Positions 50,661 to 63,000 of a stretch of DNA of 64,000 nucleotides are shown one piece after another. This DNA comes from Rhea pennata (lineage: Eukaryota > Chordata > Aves > Rheiformes > Rheidae): assembly GCF_028389875.1 (NCBI RefSeq), contig NC_084663.1:15266666-15330665 (forward strand), given 5' to 3'. Under the pieces are notes generated by a model. It ran no database searches and was not told where the DNA came from. It worked only from the letters and a program-made list of their open reading frames with translations. Position numbers and translations under genes: made by a program. Position 1 is the first letter of the stretch; each line of letters begins with the position of its first letter.

Positions 50661-51875
50661 TAATCTCTAACTCCACAGGAATGCTCTTCCACAGGAATAT
50701 CTAATGTTCTTAAGGGCAGACTCAACCAGAAGGCCGTGGACCATTCTGTGTTTATGGTTCCAGCCATTTTCCGTAACAGACATGGGATCCTCCTGTGGTA
50801 AATTTAAGCCTTCTGACAGTAGTTTTCCCATTTGTTAGTTGCTTACCATGTATCCTTGGGATATCATGGACTGCAGGTAGAAAACTACTGATTTAAATAT
50901 CAAATAATTTAATTCTGCAGAAGGATTTCTTTGTATTGTAATCCTGTGAGAGAAAGATCCCAGTCACTACATCCTTGGGAGAGTGAAAGGATTGACTTTG
51001 GGGGTTATGGAGGCTCCTTTACTGGATTTCCTGTTTCAGGGATATTCTTGTGGACATTCCCAGCAGGGATAACCTTGGCCAGCCACACTCCCAGAAGAGC
51101 CTCCTTTGTATCAAATTTTCCTCTTCTGGGGTTACACTTGAGCTCTTTGGACCAGGTACAATTCCCTGGTCCCTTTTAGACTAGCCTTATTCCCAATCCA
51201 GACTGGCCACCTCTGCACCTTTCTTATAACGTACACCTCCTACGGTGCAATTTTTGCCTGTTTTTTTCTTCTGGGTCATTTTCTCATTACCCAGGGCCCT
51301 GGGACTCTGCCTCAACTTGTTTCTGATCCCAGCTTAACTCCTGTGTCCAAAAACAAGCCTACAGTTTCTGACATCCCTCAGCTGTGTGTGCCCATTTTTG
51401 GTAAGGATGTGAGGAGAAAACAGAAAATCAGCAGGGACAGGAAATATAGCATGTTGTTCGCCACTGTTCCACTCGAACCTCCCAGCTTTCATACGTCGTC
51501 TGTTTGGGCTGTGACTCTGAGCCAAGAACCAGTTTGTCTGCCCAGTGAGGAACATGCTCCACACACAAGGATGCTTTCCAAAAAGGAGCTAAGTCAAACA
51601 GACTCCTTGTCTCCAGATACGGGACCATTGCCCTGATCTCCAGGTAGATTTGTGCTGGGGCTGGGAAGCAGGAGGTGCTATATGAGTATGCAGAGAGAGC
51701 TCCTGGGGTTCCCAAATCAGGGTGCAGCATGGGAGGGACTTTGGAAGACACCTTCCCTAGACATGTGGTCAAAAACACTTGTTACACCTAAACAGCTTGA
51801 GGGGAGGCCATGTGCTTTCACTTGCTTCTCTCTCTAGGTCTTACCTCATCCTGTTTCTACACAATTTTTTTGCAG
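50661..51875. other. Unique DNA
   Basis: No known repeat. Overlapping plus and minus frames of up to 116 codons at 51343-51778 occur on both strands without a domain. Confidence 0.5.
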
Positions 51876-52261
51876 GATGTACTTCTTATGATCCTAAATT
51901 GCATGATGCAAGAATTCGGGAATGCGCAACTTTATTGACCTGCAAGTGGCAGTTATACTCAGAAAAAGCTTTCAGTGGATCCCTGCCCTGCAGACCACAA
52001 GCCAATTTAGGAAGTCCTGCAGTGTTTGGTTGCCACAAAAATTCTGGGGAAGCGTTGCATGAGCTAGATACCTTTGGGATTAGCCTTTTCAGAGGCCCTT
52101 TGCCTCTGAAAAATGCTTTAATTGAAGCATGTGATATAAAGTCAGAATTTAGAGTTGAAAGCTTTCAGTCTGAGCTGTATCTGAGCGTTGCGGAGAGGAT
52201 GTATGAAGGAAGGACACAGACCACATCACAAGGCCCCAGTGCTTTTGTGCTGGTCCTTTAG
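51876..52261 (+). CDS. Candidate 3' exon, family unknown
   Basis: A strong-looking acceptor ('cctgtttctacacaattttt' to TTTGCAG, ending 51875) precedes 128 codons open to a TAG at 52259-52261. Base composition here is not GC-rich, so an opening this long is uncommon by chance. The sequence reads like a soluble protein: SYDPKLHDARIRECATLLTC, then KWQLYSEKAFSGSLPCRP, HELDTFGISLFRGPLPLKN, and ESFQSELYLSVAERMYEGR. No ATG near the start is needed if it is an internal or last exon; the open stretch reaches upstream only to a TTG at 51779. I recognise no domain. It lies about 400 bp before the dense CpG island. It could equally be a chance opening or an exon of a non-coding RNA. Confidence 0.27.
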
Positions 52262-52679
52262 TTCTCAAAGCTTTTCCTTAGCACTATCAGCTCCAGTTTT
52301 GCAGTTTTTTCTCATTATCAGCTCACAGACTATATTGATTTTCTGCAATCTTTGGTCCTGTAAATATGAACCGTTGTCAATTTGTTTGAGATGTCTACTG
52401 CTGGTCAAGAGTCCAAGCACTGGGAACCTTTACCTAAATAATGCTCCTTGATGCTTGCACTGCTGCAGAGCAAGTTTCAGCGTCTGTGACACAAATCCCA
52501 AGCAAAACTAGAAAACTCGGAGATGTAGTTAGCTGCGTAAGAGCAGGGCTGTGTTACACAAGTGCGAAATTTGTTGCTGAAATCAAGTAGGGGACTCGGA
52601 AGTCAGAAGACACCACGAGTAACGGAAGGACATTCACAAACTTATTGCTGGGCTTTGCCTAATGGTCAACTAACTAAAA

Positions 52680-53070
52680 AACAAGTCACCAAGCTGCTGC
52701 CCCCAACCCGCGCGACAGTCCGTGCCGTCGGTGCGCTCTGGAGCCGGGCTCCCGACAGGGCTGCGAACGGCTCGGCTCGCAGGTCTGGCAAGCAGCCGGG
52801 AGCGAAAAAGCTTTGCGTGGGGTTTTGAGAACGGTATTTGCTTTCGGTTCGCGTCAGCGCTGGTTTCGAAGGCTTTTGAGCGCTTCCTCCTTCCCCGCGC
52901 TGCCGGCGGCAGGGACGGGGCAGGAGCACACCCGTTCCCCCGGAGCTTTCCCGGAGCCCTTGAGGAGAGCCGGCCGCGGGAGCCGGCCCCTGGCGTGCAC
53001 TGCGCCCTTCCCGTGGGGCAAAGTGCCCAGCGGCTGTCGTTCGCTCCCTTGCCAACTCTTGTTTGATGCT
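52680..53070. promoter_or_regulatory. Dense CpG island
   Basis: I count about 41 CpG dinucleotides in roughly 370 bp, far above the flanks. The content includes 'cccgcgcgac', 'ggccgcggga' and GGGACGGGGC (Sp/KLF-like). This density without decay suggests an unmethylated germline promoter. No TATA box is evident. Overlapping frames on both strands (115 and 154 codons) have no recognisable domain, and the plus frame begins with GTG. Direction of transcription cannot be decided from sequence. Confidence 0.85.
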
Positions 53071-55168
53071 CAGGACTTCTTTTTTAAGAAGAAACCCTAC
53101 AAATGAGTAAGTCTCATGAAGGTGACTCACGGCTCAAAAACACATTCCCAGGGTTTTAAAAAGAAACTATAATCTGATTTCTGAAGCCTGACCAGCCACA
53201 CTGCGTGCTCCAGACGTGCCCAAGTAGCTTGTAATAACTCTCCGCGGAGGTTAAGGTAACTCCATTTAAAAAATTTTTTTTTCAAAAAGAGAAAAATACA
53301 GTTGTCCTGGTGATGCAGATGGCAAAGTACTGAGCGAGAAGGTCTCCCACCACATCCAGGGTCCTCGTGCACCTCCGTACACCTGCTTGCACTTTCCTTT
53401 TCTCTCTGGCCCCACCAAAGGGAGTGAGAAAATCCCTCAGCCGTCAGTGGGATGCTTGGCCAGGCGGGTGCAGAACAACGCGCACGAGCCTGACAACTCT
53501 GAACTGAAGTTCAGTGTTAGCTTTCTAAGGGGCTTCTGCAGGTGTCCTTAAACTCCCTAGTGAAGTTCGTTGAAAGATATGCTACGAGAGTTGTGATCCC
53601 ATAGCATGAGGCAATGCACTAGCCCATATACCGAGCCTTAATTGTCAGGCTGATGGATGAGTTTAAAATTGGGGCAGGCTGGTAGATAAGTGCAAAATAA
53701 CGTGCAAATAATTTTCCCGCACGGAGCAGGTCTGCACAGCGGAGACGGCGTGCGTGCTGCCTGCTGCCATCCCGGCCGTGCCAGCAGCCCCCCGTCAGGG
53801 CAGCAGTATCTCGGCCACCCAGACCCAGCACAGGACATCACGCTGTGGTTTGTCCACCTGGAGCCCATTTCTGCACGAGATTGGGGCACCAAGGAGCCTC
53901 GGCACCGTCAGGCACCGTCCCGCCAGCCTGGGAGCCCCAGAGCAGAGTGCCCTGGACCAGCAGTGCGGCAAGGCAATGACACCTTTTCCGGGTTTCGATG
54001 TGGATGAAAGCTCCAGTTTGAAGAAACGAGATAAGACAGCAAAGAAACCGCAGCGTTTGGCAATCCGCCTCTGCCATAACGCTTCCAGGGCTACTTTTCC
54101 TGTGCCTGGATGCTAGTGTGCTAGTAGTTTATTTTTGGACCAATCCATGCAATGTTAAATTATTTTCCACGTAGAGGTGTTTATTATTCCACACGGCTTC
54201 CTGCATGATACAACGGGCAAAACTAAAACTGTGGTAAAGCCGATAAATAATAGATGGGATCTTTAGCTGTCACTGCTGATCACTCTTGGGAAGCCAGGAA
54301 AGCACTCACCAGAGTGCCCTGGATTTGCAGGTCGTGAAAGCTTTACCTCCAAGGAACTTATTCCCAAATCTGAAGAGCCACTGTGCTAACTACCCTGCAT
54401 GATTGCTACCATTATTATCAACTGCAATATGGCTAGAATGCAAGAAGTAAAACAAAACAAACGGAATGAAAAACCCTTGAGAATTTTTTTGGCAAAGCTA
54501 GTCACAGCACTGAGGTGATATAAAGGCATTCAAAAGAGAAGTTTCTTTTCCACAGCTTGAAGAGTTTCATTCCTGAACTTCTAACTCGGACATATTACAC
54601 ATTGTGCTGTTCATGTTTGTGCTGTTCACGTCATTGCAGGAAGAAAATAAGGCCCCCTAAAAGACTAATATTTCCAGTGGAAAAATGTTTTGTCTTGTAT
54701 TTCTTCTTGCTTGTACAGTTACAGAACGATTACTCAGAGAACATTTTCCCTCTTTCACTTCGTTTATTTGGTACAGTTGACAGGACTTAATGACTCTTCC
54801 TATTTACTGTTCCCCTGCATAGTCGCTGAGATCGTTACTTTTCCTGGTATTTGTTCAACTCTTCGGTCCCATGATAAAGGAAACTAAAACTACAGGGCAG
54901 TGCAACCAGCAAAATATGGCAGAGGAACTCAGGGGCAAGCACAGGATCTGGAACTATTTTGACTTCTCTCTTTTTCTTTTTACTATTTCACTTTTTTCCC
55001 CTCCTACTTCTTTTGGATGACCTAAGCTTTGAGTCCCCTAAATATTACAGTGAAATCATGTAATCATTGCATCACATATACCAGTAGATTGTATGGGAAT
55101 CGAGGAAAAACAAAATGTCTTAAGGATTTTCAAACCTTTGTGCTAAGTGAGCTTTTTTTTCTCCACAG
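53071..55168. other. Sequence between CpG island and exon candidate
   Basis: A second, weaker GC- and CpG-rich patch lies at about 53720-53960. The remainder is AT-rich. A 77-codon plus frame at 54557-54790 is rich in C, L and F and follows a pyrimidine-rich CACAG, but I do not call it an exon. Confidence 0.5.
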
Positions 55169-55457
55169 TTATTTCATGACTAAGTTGAAAAGAAGACACC
55201 GGAGAGTGAAACATTGCCTTCCTCAGCTTTTGGTACAGGGCAGTGAGCCTGCTGCTCTGGAAAGCACAGGAGATCCAGCAGATGGTCCCCTTGGACCCGC
55301 TGCAGGCGTGCACACTGAATCGCTGGACATGTCACACCTGGAGCTTCAGCTCCTCACCTTCCCAAAACCTATGGTGGCACCTACAGAGGCGCCCAGCTGG
55401 AGTTCTTGGAGGTTTAATTTGCTGAAGTTCATAAAGGACTTTAAGCTCCTTGGGTAA
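55169..55457 (+). CDS. Candidate terminal or internal exon, family unknown
   Basis: A good acceptor (GCTTTTTTTTCTCCACAG, 55151-55168) opens a segment readable for 95 codons to TAA at 55455-55457. The first ATG is at 55176 and would give 93 residues. The protein starts very basic (MTKLKRRHRRVKHCLPQLLV), is Gly/Pro/Ala/Glu-rich in the middle (GDPADGPLGPAAGVHTESLD), and ends hydrophobic and basic (SWRFNLLKFIKDFKLLG). Codons in this frame look coding, with GC-rich third positions. Alternatively 'TTGG|GTAAAT' at 55454 could be a donor, giving a 285-bp exon that preserves frame. An AATAAA at about 55881 could serve as polyadenylation signal. I recognise no family. Among the exon candidates this is the best, but it remains unproven. 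Confidence 0.33.
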
Positions 55458-57501
55458 ATGGTGAAGTGTATAAAAAGTTTTAATATTATTATGGGTTACT
55501 TCAGCATATATTTGTGCTTTGTGATACAAATTACTGTAAAGTAGGTCACAGATGAAAGAGATGGAAGATTTTATTGTTATGATAATGCCCTTTCAGCATA
55601 TAGCACACTGCAGGTAAGATCTTTCTAGCCAGATTTCAAACACACGTGTATCAATGAGACTTTTATTAAAATGCTGCAGTTGAGGGAATTATCTTAAAGC
55701 AAAGTTGTACTGCAGGTAGATATACTGATTAGCCACTTACTTAGCTGGAAAGAGATGAGAGTCTTGTAACAGAATAGCATGCACAAATATCACAATTGTG
55801 TTGAAATTCCAAATTCCCCAAGAAATAGGATGATTTCACTGATATTTCATAGGAGAAAAAAAAGATAAGGGCCTGTCTGAATAAAATTGAAAGTTCTATT
55901 TTGGCATCTTCAGAAAAGAACATATCGAAATGGACCTCAATATTTCTTTTATTTCATTTTCTAATAAAAATATTTCAACATTCAAACCGTTCACATTAAA
56001 AACATGTCAACATTCAACATGCAAAATACGAATGCATCAAAATCTTTTCTGAGCACAAAATATTGCCATGATCTCATTCTGTTCTTTTAAATTATAGCCT
56101 TCCCTGACCACCGGGTTCTTGCAAAGCTCTGTGTCCTATGGGTTCACTGCCTCTGCATGTGCCAGTTTGTGGCATGTAGTCCTACACAGCACCTGTAAAA
56201 CCAAAACAGGCATTTAAGCTGGGAACATGGACTGAAAGTGTAAAGTTGAAAATAAAAAACATGCAATCATGCGTTCCTTAATTACAATGCTGCCCAAACC
56301 CTAGGACTGCCTAAGGAACCTTATTCTTCTTTCACAGACCTAAGAAATACTTCTACTCCAATATCAACCTCAGGTGCAAATCCCAGATTGATCTCTACTT
56401 TGCAAAGTTTTACTAGCTTAGCTATTTTGGTTAAAGGTGTAGGGTGATAGAAATCCCTCACGCAACATGGCTACTCTAGAAAAAGCAGTTCTGCTGGCAG
56501 AAGAGAACTGCCCAGCATGTTCCCATCAGCAGCGTGGCCTGAGCCGAGAGACATTAAGGCACAAAGTTTGGATCAGGTCACCAGCTTTTGGTGAACAAAT
56601 GAAGTCTCTCCAGCAGTGGGGCCCAAATGTTCTCTGTTCAAGGAGTCTATGTGAAAAAATGGTCAGCTGAGCTAGTATCCTTGGGGGGAAATGGTGTTGG
56701 CAATAGCAGCAGAAAAATGCTCTGCTCACTTCCACTGGGATTTTGGCAGACCCTGCAGAACAGGCACATCCTTTGGTCAGATGTGAGATAGCTACAGCTG
56801 AGACTTGAGGATCTGATCAGCCCTTTGTAATAACTTTCCTGAGATCTGAAGGCACCAGCCAGGGCAAACAGCTTAAGGCCACAGCGCTACAAAAATGTGG
56901 GTGCACAAATCTCTGCTCAAAGCAAGATCTGGAACAGTTAACTGCCTGCAAGGAGGCTGGTGTCCAGGCTGGAGGAAAGCAAGATTCAAGCTTTGTGCGA
57001 ATAAACATTAGCTAGAGCAAAGTGGGACCAATCCGGTAAGAGAAAGGGAGCCACCTTGGCATGCCTTACCCTGTTCTGCTGGGTGTGGGCAAAGGATGCA
57101 GACCCCGGCCTGAGAAACAGCAGAGGCTGACTCTTGTTCTGTCATTACTCAGTAAATGCCTTTCTGGTGACCTCTAAGTTAACACAGAGATGAGAAAGCT
57201 CTTTGAGCCTTTTCTCTTAAACAGCAAATGCTCGAAGAACTTAGGTTCATTCTGAGGTGTGATGGTGGACATTTACGATTTCTCAGACATCTGAGGGATG
57301 GCAAAGCCATCTCCATCCAGGTGTTCCTCACAGAGTTCCCTGGCTAAAGACCTGTCACTGCTACAAGCAAGTGTCTCTGCCTGTTTGGCTTCAGCCACAG
57401 CGCAAATAGGAATGCAGCATCAAAATGTCAAGAGTAAATGCAAGTATATGCACTTCAGAGAAAATCTACTTCAGGCAACCCAGAGTTTGCACGCTCTCAC
57501 T
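55458..57501. other. Unique DNA
   Basis: AT-rich at 55.5-56.1 kb with several AATAAA words. No gene or repeat is recognised; the short frames of 60-69 codons are not supported. Confidence 0.5.
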
Positions 57502-57522
57502 CTAACCTTAACCCTAACCCTA
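57502..57522 (-). repeat. Short telomere-like repeat (TTAGGG on minus)
   Basis: On the plus strand 'ctaaccttaaccctaaccct' gives about three and a half CCCTAA units with one imperfect unit. This is an interstitial telomere-like motif. At this length it may be chance or a repair scar. Confidence 0.75.
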
Positions 57523-58732
57523 TACCTTCTAAATCATTGCTTCATTTCTAAATCCCCTCACAATCTCTAGCAGCAGAAAGCCCACAAGTCGTTGTGGTAT
57601 TTGACTGCTGTGTAGGACTCCCATGGCCACTGTCCAGCCAGTGCTTCCTACAGAGGGGCCAGGGCAAAAGACCAAGTCAGCAAAGTCATCTCCAGGGCTA
57701 AGAAAGAGCCTCCATAATTCATAATCAAGTTAAGGCCTGGGCTGTCATTTCAAGCAATAGACTGGGAGTAAACCCTGGCCATCAGCTTTTGCACATCCAG
57801 CCCACAATATTCACCAGGAGGGAATTTTCCATCTATGCAAAGGATGCTAAGTTTCCACGACCACATGCAAAAGTAAGGTGCTTCGTTCCCTCTCTGCCTT
57901 TGAAAACTTGTTTCTTTGTCTTCCTGTAGTCCAGGACTCATTAGCCAGAGGAACCTGTATCCCTCCATATATAGCCTGGGTTGATTTTGGCTCTTTATAC
58001 TTCCACATTTTTGTAGCGATATCCTTTACATTTCACCTATCTCACTGTGTTATTCCATTAGTGATTAACTAAGTTTTCCAAAGGATTGTACGCCTGTGAG
58101 CTGAATAGATGGAAGAAGAAATCATTCTGTGCTGTGAACAAGCAGCAAGAAGGTGTGTACCAGTGCTACACTAGGGAAATTTAAGAGACTTCTGTGGCAT
58201 TGCTTGTGAATTCTCTGCAGGAATGAACCAAAAGCATGTCGCTGGAGATACTTCTAGATGTTGAAACAAAGATGTATTTGTGACTCATTTCATCGTAGAA
58301 ATAAGTTGCCATGAGTACTCAGCTGGGTTTGCCTGGGCTGTTTGTTCAACTCAAGCATAGAAATAAAAGCTAAGTAAAAGACCAAATCGTTGAGTACAAG
58401 ATAGGCATGACAAAGCTGTTTCAAAACTGTCCTCTGCAATAGGAGGTAAAGACTAAAGGTGATTGTTCAGCGACCTTTGAGAAGTTTATTGGGCCTTAGA
58501 TAAACTCCTGGCTGATGAAGGTTCACATAAAGTAACACGCTGTATAAACTCCAAGTGAAGACACAGCGGGAGGTAACCACCAACCACTACAAAGACCCAG
58601 GCAGGCCCAGGAGAGGGGGTGGGCAGGGGTGGCCGGTGCGTGGCCCACCTGCGCCCCAAGGTCCCTGGGGAGGGCAGAGCCGAGCTGCATCCCTGCTGCC
58701 AGCATACTGAGTCCTACAAATACCCCTTGTGG
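57523..58732. other. Unique DNA
   Basis: No gene or known repeat is seen. A small GC-rich patch lies at 58560-58690, just before the pyrimidine tract. Confidence 0.5.
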
Positions 58733-58819
58733 CCTTTCCCTTTCCCTTTCCCTTTCCTTTTCCTCTTCGTTTTCATTTTCCTTTTCCTTTTTCTTTTTTT
58801 CTTTCTTTATTTTTTTTTT
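58733..58819 (+). repeat. Polypyrimidine tract, (CCCTTT)n-like
   Basis: Three to four CCCTTT units decay into CTTTTC and T-rich sequence over about 87 bp, with few interruptions (one G, a few A). The long open frames across it are low-complexity translations. Confidence 0.9.
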
Positions 58820-59999
58820 AAGAGAAGCGAGGCCAGAAAAAAAATCCCACAACACCCACACGCATGTGACATTTTAGGCATCAGCCACTGCAAGAAGTTG
58901 ATTTCGGCAGCACCGCTGGGACTGGGTGCTGGACCCTGCGGCGCTCAGGGTTGCTGCTAGCCTTCCCCACAGCAACCACACTTCACTTCTCCTACAGCTC
59001 ACATGCCACCTAGTGGCTTCCCGAGTAGGAAATTCCGTATTAAATACGCCTTTTGGACTTGCTGCTCCTGTCAGCTGCTAAATATTTCTCAACCTTGCGT
59101 TTTGAGAAACGAGCCGAGGTGGAGCACTGCCACTGTGTTTTGCCAGCTCCAGAAGTTTGCTCTCTTTATTTCACCTTCTAAGACGGCCCCAAGAAATTTC
59201 CACCACCTTAGGCTTTGCTTGTGGCTCTCCCATGCTTCTCCATCGTGTTGGAAGCCTCCATAGACCCCTTCAGCCTTCAGCTGTGCATTTAACCCCTGCC
59301 AGCAGAGGAGACCTGAGAGCTGGACAGCTGGTTGTAGGGAGGCTGCTCTGCCTGCCTGCAATCTGCTGTGAAGGCAGATGCTTTCCACAAAATGCTTAGG
59401 TTATTAAAATCCAAGTTTTCTAAGAAAAAAGGAGATATAAAATGTTTTGTTCCTTTTTTTCTTACTAGCTTCCTGTGAGGGTCATGGGATATTTTATTGA
59501 TCAGCTCAGCAGACAAATTTTGAGTGCCCTTTAGTCATTTTCATTCAGACAGAAAGCACAATGCTGTATCCTTGAGATTAGGCCATTTCTCCAAGAAACA
59601 GGAAGGTTTGGTTAAAAACTATGTATGTTCTGTTTTCAAAAGAGTTAATTTAATTTGTCTTTCCCACTTCTCAGCATGGTGGCTTAACTGTCATCCTAAT
59701 AAACCCTTCTGTGGCTCCATCCATCCCCAGGTGCTCCTGGCAAAGTGGCCCATGCCAGCAGCGCTGGTTGGTGGACTTCCCGCAGAGGACTGCCGGCACT
59801 AAGGCTGGTTGGGATTGGCCAGCTCCGGCCCTTACATCCCATCTCAGGACACAAAGCACATACTGTGTTTGCAGTTACTAATGGAAGAGCTTCCTCACCC
59901 TCAGACTTGGGCAATGGGTGTCCAAGTCACTTGGGGCAACAGAAGGACCCAGCCCTACCTGTGTTGTCTGTGGCACTTGCATGAAGTAGGAGCAGTAAT

Positions 60000-60030
<31 letters not shown>

Positions 60031-63000
60031 CTTTCCTCAACTGTTCATTTCTTGCCTCTTATTGCAAATGCTTGAAAACAAAATAATCCATTTGGAAAGT
60101 GTCCTGTAAGTTTCCATTTTCTGCAACAAACTCTGTGACCTTTCTTTAATGATCTCTCTCAACAGTTTTGAAATGGTTTATCACTTTCCCATTGAAACCA
60201 TTTGGAAAAGTTAATTTGCACTTGTGAATGTTTGGGCTGCTCCAAAAGAAGATGTTTGGGGCCACAAATTACCTGAAAAGCATTCATCCAGCTCAGTGCA
60301 CCGTTCTGCTGGGCCTCTGTATACTGCCACTGCCAAGCGGGATCATGACCAACTGAGGGCCACTAGAATCCCTCTAAGATCACTTCTCCCCTCACCAATG
60401 CAACAAAGCAGATTACACATAGTAACTGCCCAGTATGGAAGGAGGAAAAAATGTTCCTTCTTTTCTTCCTTCTCTGTTCTGGCTTTCTGCTTCTTTTTGT
60501 CATTGTGACATGCTCGGGGCCTGATCTTGTACTCTGCTCTTCTTAAGTTAACTCCACAGCAACAGACAGAAAGTGAAGTAACACTGCGGAATGATCCTAA
60601 CAGTACAATCTTTCTTCTTTCCCCTACTTCTTCTAAATTAATTCTCTATCCAGCACCACTCTGTCTTTTTGATTCCCTGAGCCTGAAAACCTGAAGACCT
60701 TGAAGATGTGCCACACTGCTTGAAGCACCTCATGCCCCAAACTCTTACCGTCCCCAGGCTGAGTCCCTGCCTTCGGATTTGTTTGCATGGTGCCATTTGT
60801 CTCCGTGCCAGTATATGTAGTAAGTAGAAACATGTGTCTGTCTTCCCACCGTTAAAAACTCAGAAATACCAAACATTTCTGCCCTTGCAGGGGCTGCACG
60901 CTTTCAGAGTAGCCGCTCCCCAGCACACTGGCAGCTTGTTGCTTTCTCCCATATTTTTTCAGGATCATTTTGGCTGGAGGATATACATACATACATGAAC
61001 CAGCATTTTTACTCATTTTTGCTCCAGTTCTTATTTTTTTTTACCTGATTTAATGTGAGGTGCTGACCTTATATCACCTAGTATTACACCCTGCAGCTAA
61101 CAAAAATTCTACAGTTAATACTGACTCAGTAGGCTGCAAGAAAGGTTCTTGTCATTGAAGATCTGGTTCATCTCTGTGGTGAGGTTAGTGCCATGAGTGT
61201 ATGCCATGAACTCCTGCCCACGAGCTGGAGAGGCAGCTTTTTTTGTGCAAAAGTCAGGTAGCCCTACTTCATCAGCAAAGATCAGACAAAGCCAGCTGGA
61301 GGCCCCTGACTGGGCAAGAAGCAGCAGATCCCTGGCAGCATGAGGAGAAGCAAAGCTGATTTTAACTCCAGCCTCCTGTGGAAAAGCCAATAAAGCAGAG
61401 ACGTGTGTATGCTTAGCAGCTAGATGGCAGGCTCATTTTCTTTAAAACTTTGTAAACACTTTGTGGTTGCAGCGACTTTAAGAGTATTCAGCAGAAATGA
61501 CTAATCCCTAAGTCACTCAGTGCTAATAGGAGAAGTCTTGTGTGTGTTAATCAGGAAAAAAACAAACCGAAACAAAATACACAAAGCCACTGGTTGCTTT
61601 GAAGGTCTTGGTTTTTGCAAATCCTGTTTCTGACACAGCGGGCTGACAGGAATCATGTCCGAAGACTGGAATAATTCACAGATGTGGCCACACCTTACTG
61701 CAGACACCACGCAGAGAGCACATGTTGGCCTCCCAAAACTCCTTGACGGGAAAAAGTAATTGAAAGTGTTTACAAATAGCACTCATCAAAAGCCCTTAAG
61801 AGGAAAAACTTGTTTTCTTTTGCTTCCTATGCAGAAAATGACTTACAGGACCCAAGAATATGCAAAGATAACTAATCAGTCTCTCCAGATCTCTATCTGA
61901 AGTGAGTTACATACTCCATAATGCAAAATTTTCCATTATTTTCTGTGGCCATAAGATCTGGGAGCTCTGTCCATGGCTGTGAGCTAGTCTAAGACTGCCA
62001 AAGTGAGGCCATAGGGCTGGGGGTTCACCCGTGGCTTGCCGGGATTTGCCAATTCAGAGCTTGCTGCTGCCACAGTTCACCACTACTGCCGTAGTATAAG
62101 CAGAGCTTTATATCTTTAAGGCAAATTTTCCTTCATTTTGTTGCTCCTTAAAAGCACCACTGAAAAATCAGCTATTATAGTATTACTCTTTGCAGTGCCT
62201 TCAATAAGCGTCCTTATTGAAATATAAGGGAAACTACACTACTACTATCAGTGCCGTCACAGTGATGATGCCATTAAGGACTAGGCCAAATAACACTGAA
62301 AGTGGGACTTGAAAATTAACATAACTTTTCTAAATCATTTGGGGATTTCAAAAGGAAAAAGACTGCAGTGAACTGTAAGCACTTCTCCTATTGCCACACA
62401 TACAGGCCGGAGGTTTTGTGTTGGAAGAAGGACTTCAGGCGCAGAAGGTGAGCCGCAGAAAAGCACTGTAGAACCTTGTGCCAACAAGGGCTGAAAAACA
62501 GCCCCGTCCTCGGCAGTGCTGGGAGCGCAGCTGTTGGAAAAGCCCTGGGGAAGCTCCTACAGGCGAAACACCGGCAGCAAAACCTTTTCAGTCACTGACC
62601 GAAATAATCCCATGGCAGCTTTCCTGGGCGGAAGAGCAGTAGAAAGCCCAGCAGAGCAGCAAGGCCTTTTAATTAACTGCAGTTTTGGGAAGCAGGCGGC
62701 AGCCAGAAATCATGAGAGGGCCCAAAGGTACAATACGTTGGAAAATAAACAATCTTCCATGGGTGGCATGCCACATAGGGCTGAAAGGTGATAGCCAAAC
62801 TTAACAAAAATACAATCCTCAGCTAGATACAGTTACTGAGAAAATGGTTCCTTTCACAGCACTTTCTCTTCTGTACCTTTAAAAGCCAAATCCTCATGAC
62901 TCTAGCATGGACATCTGATACTGGAAGTATTATTCATTTCAATAATGAAAAGCTTGAAGGAAATTTGGATTTGGATAATAAAGATGCAGCTGGAGTCTTG

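Noticed and set aside
52666..53130. 154-codon minus frame in the CpG island
   Set aside because: Open because of high GC; no domain, and the plus strand is open over the same interval.
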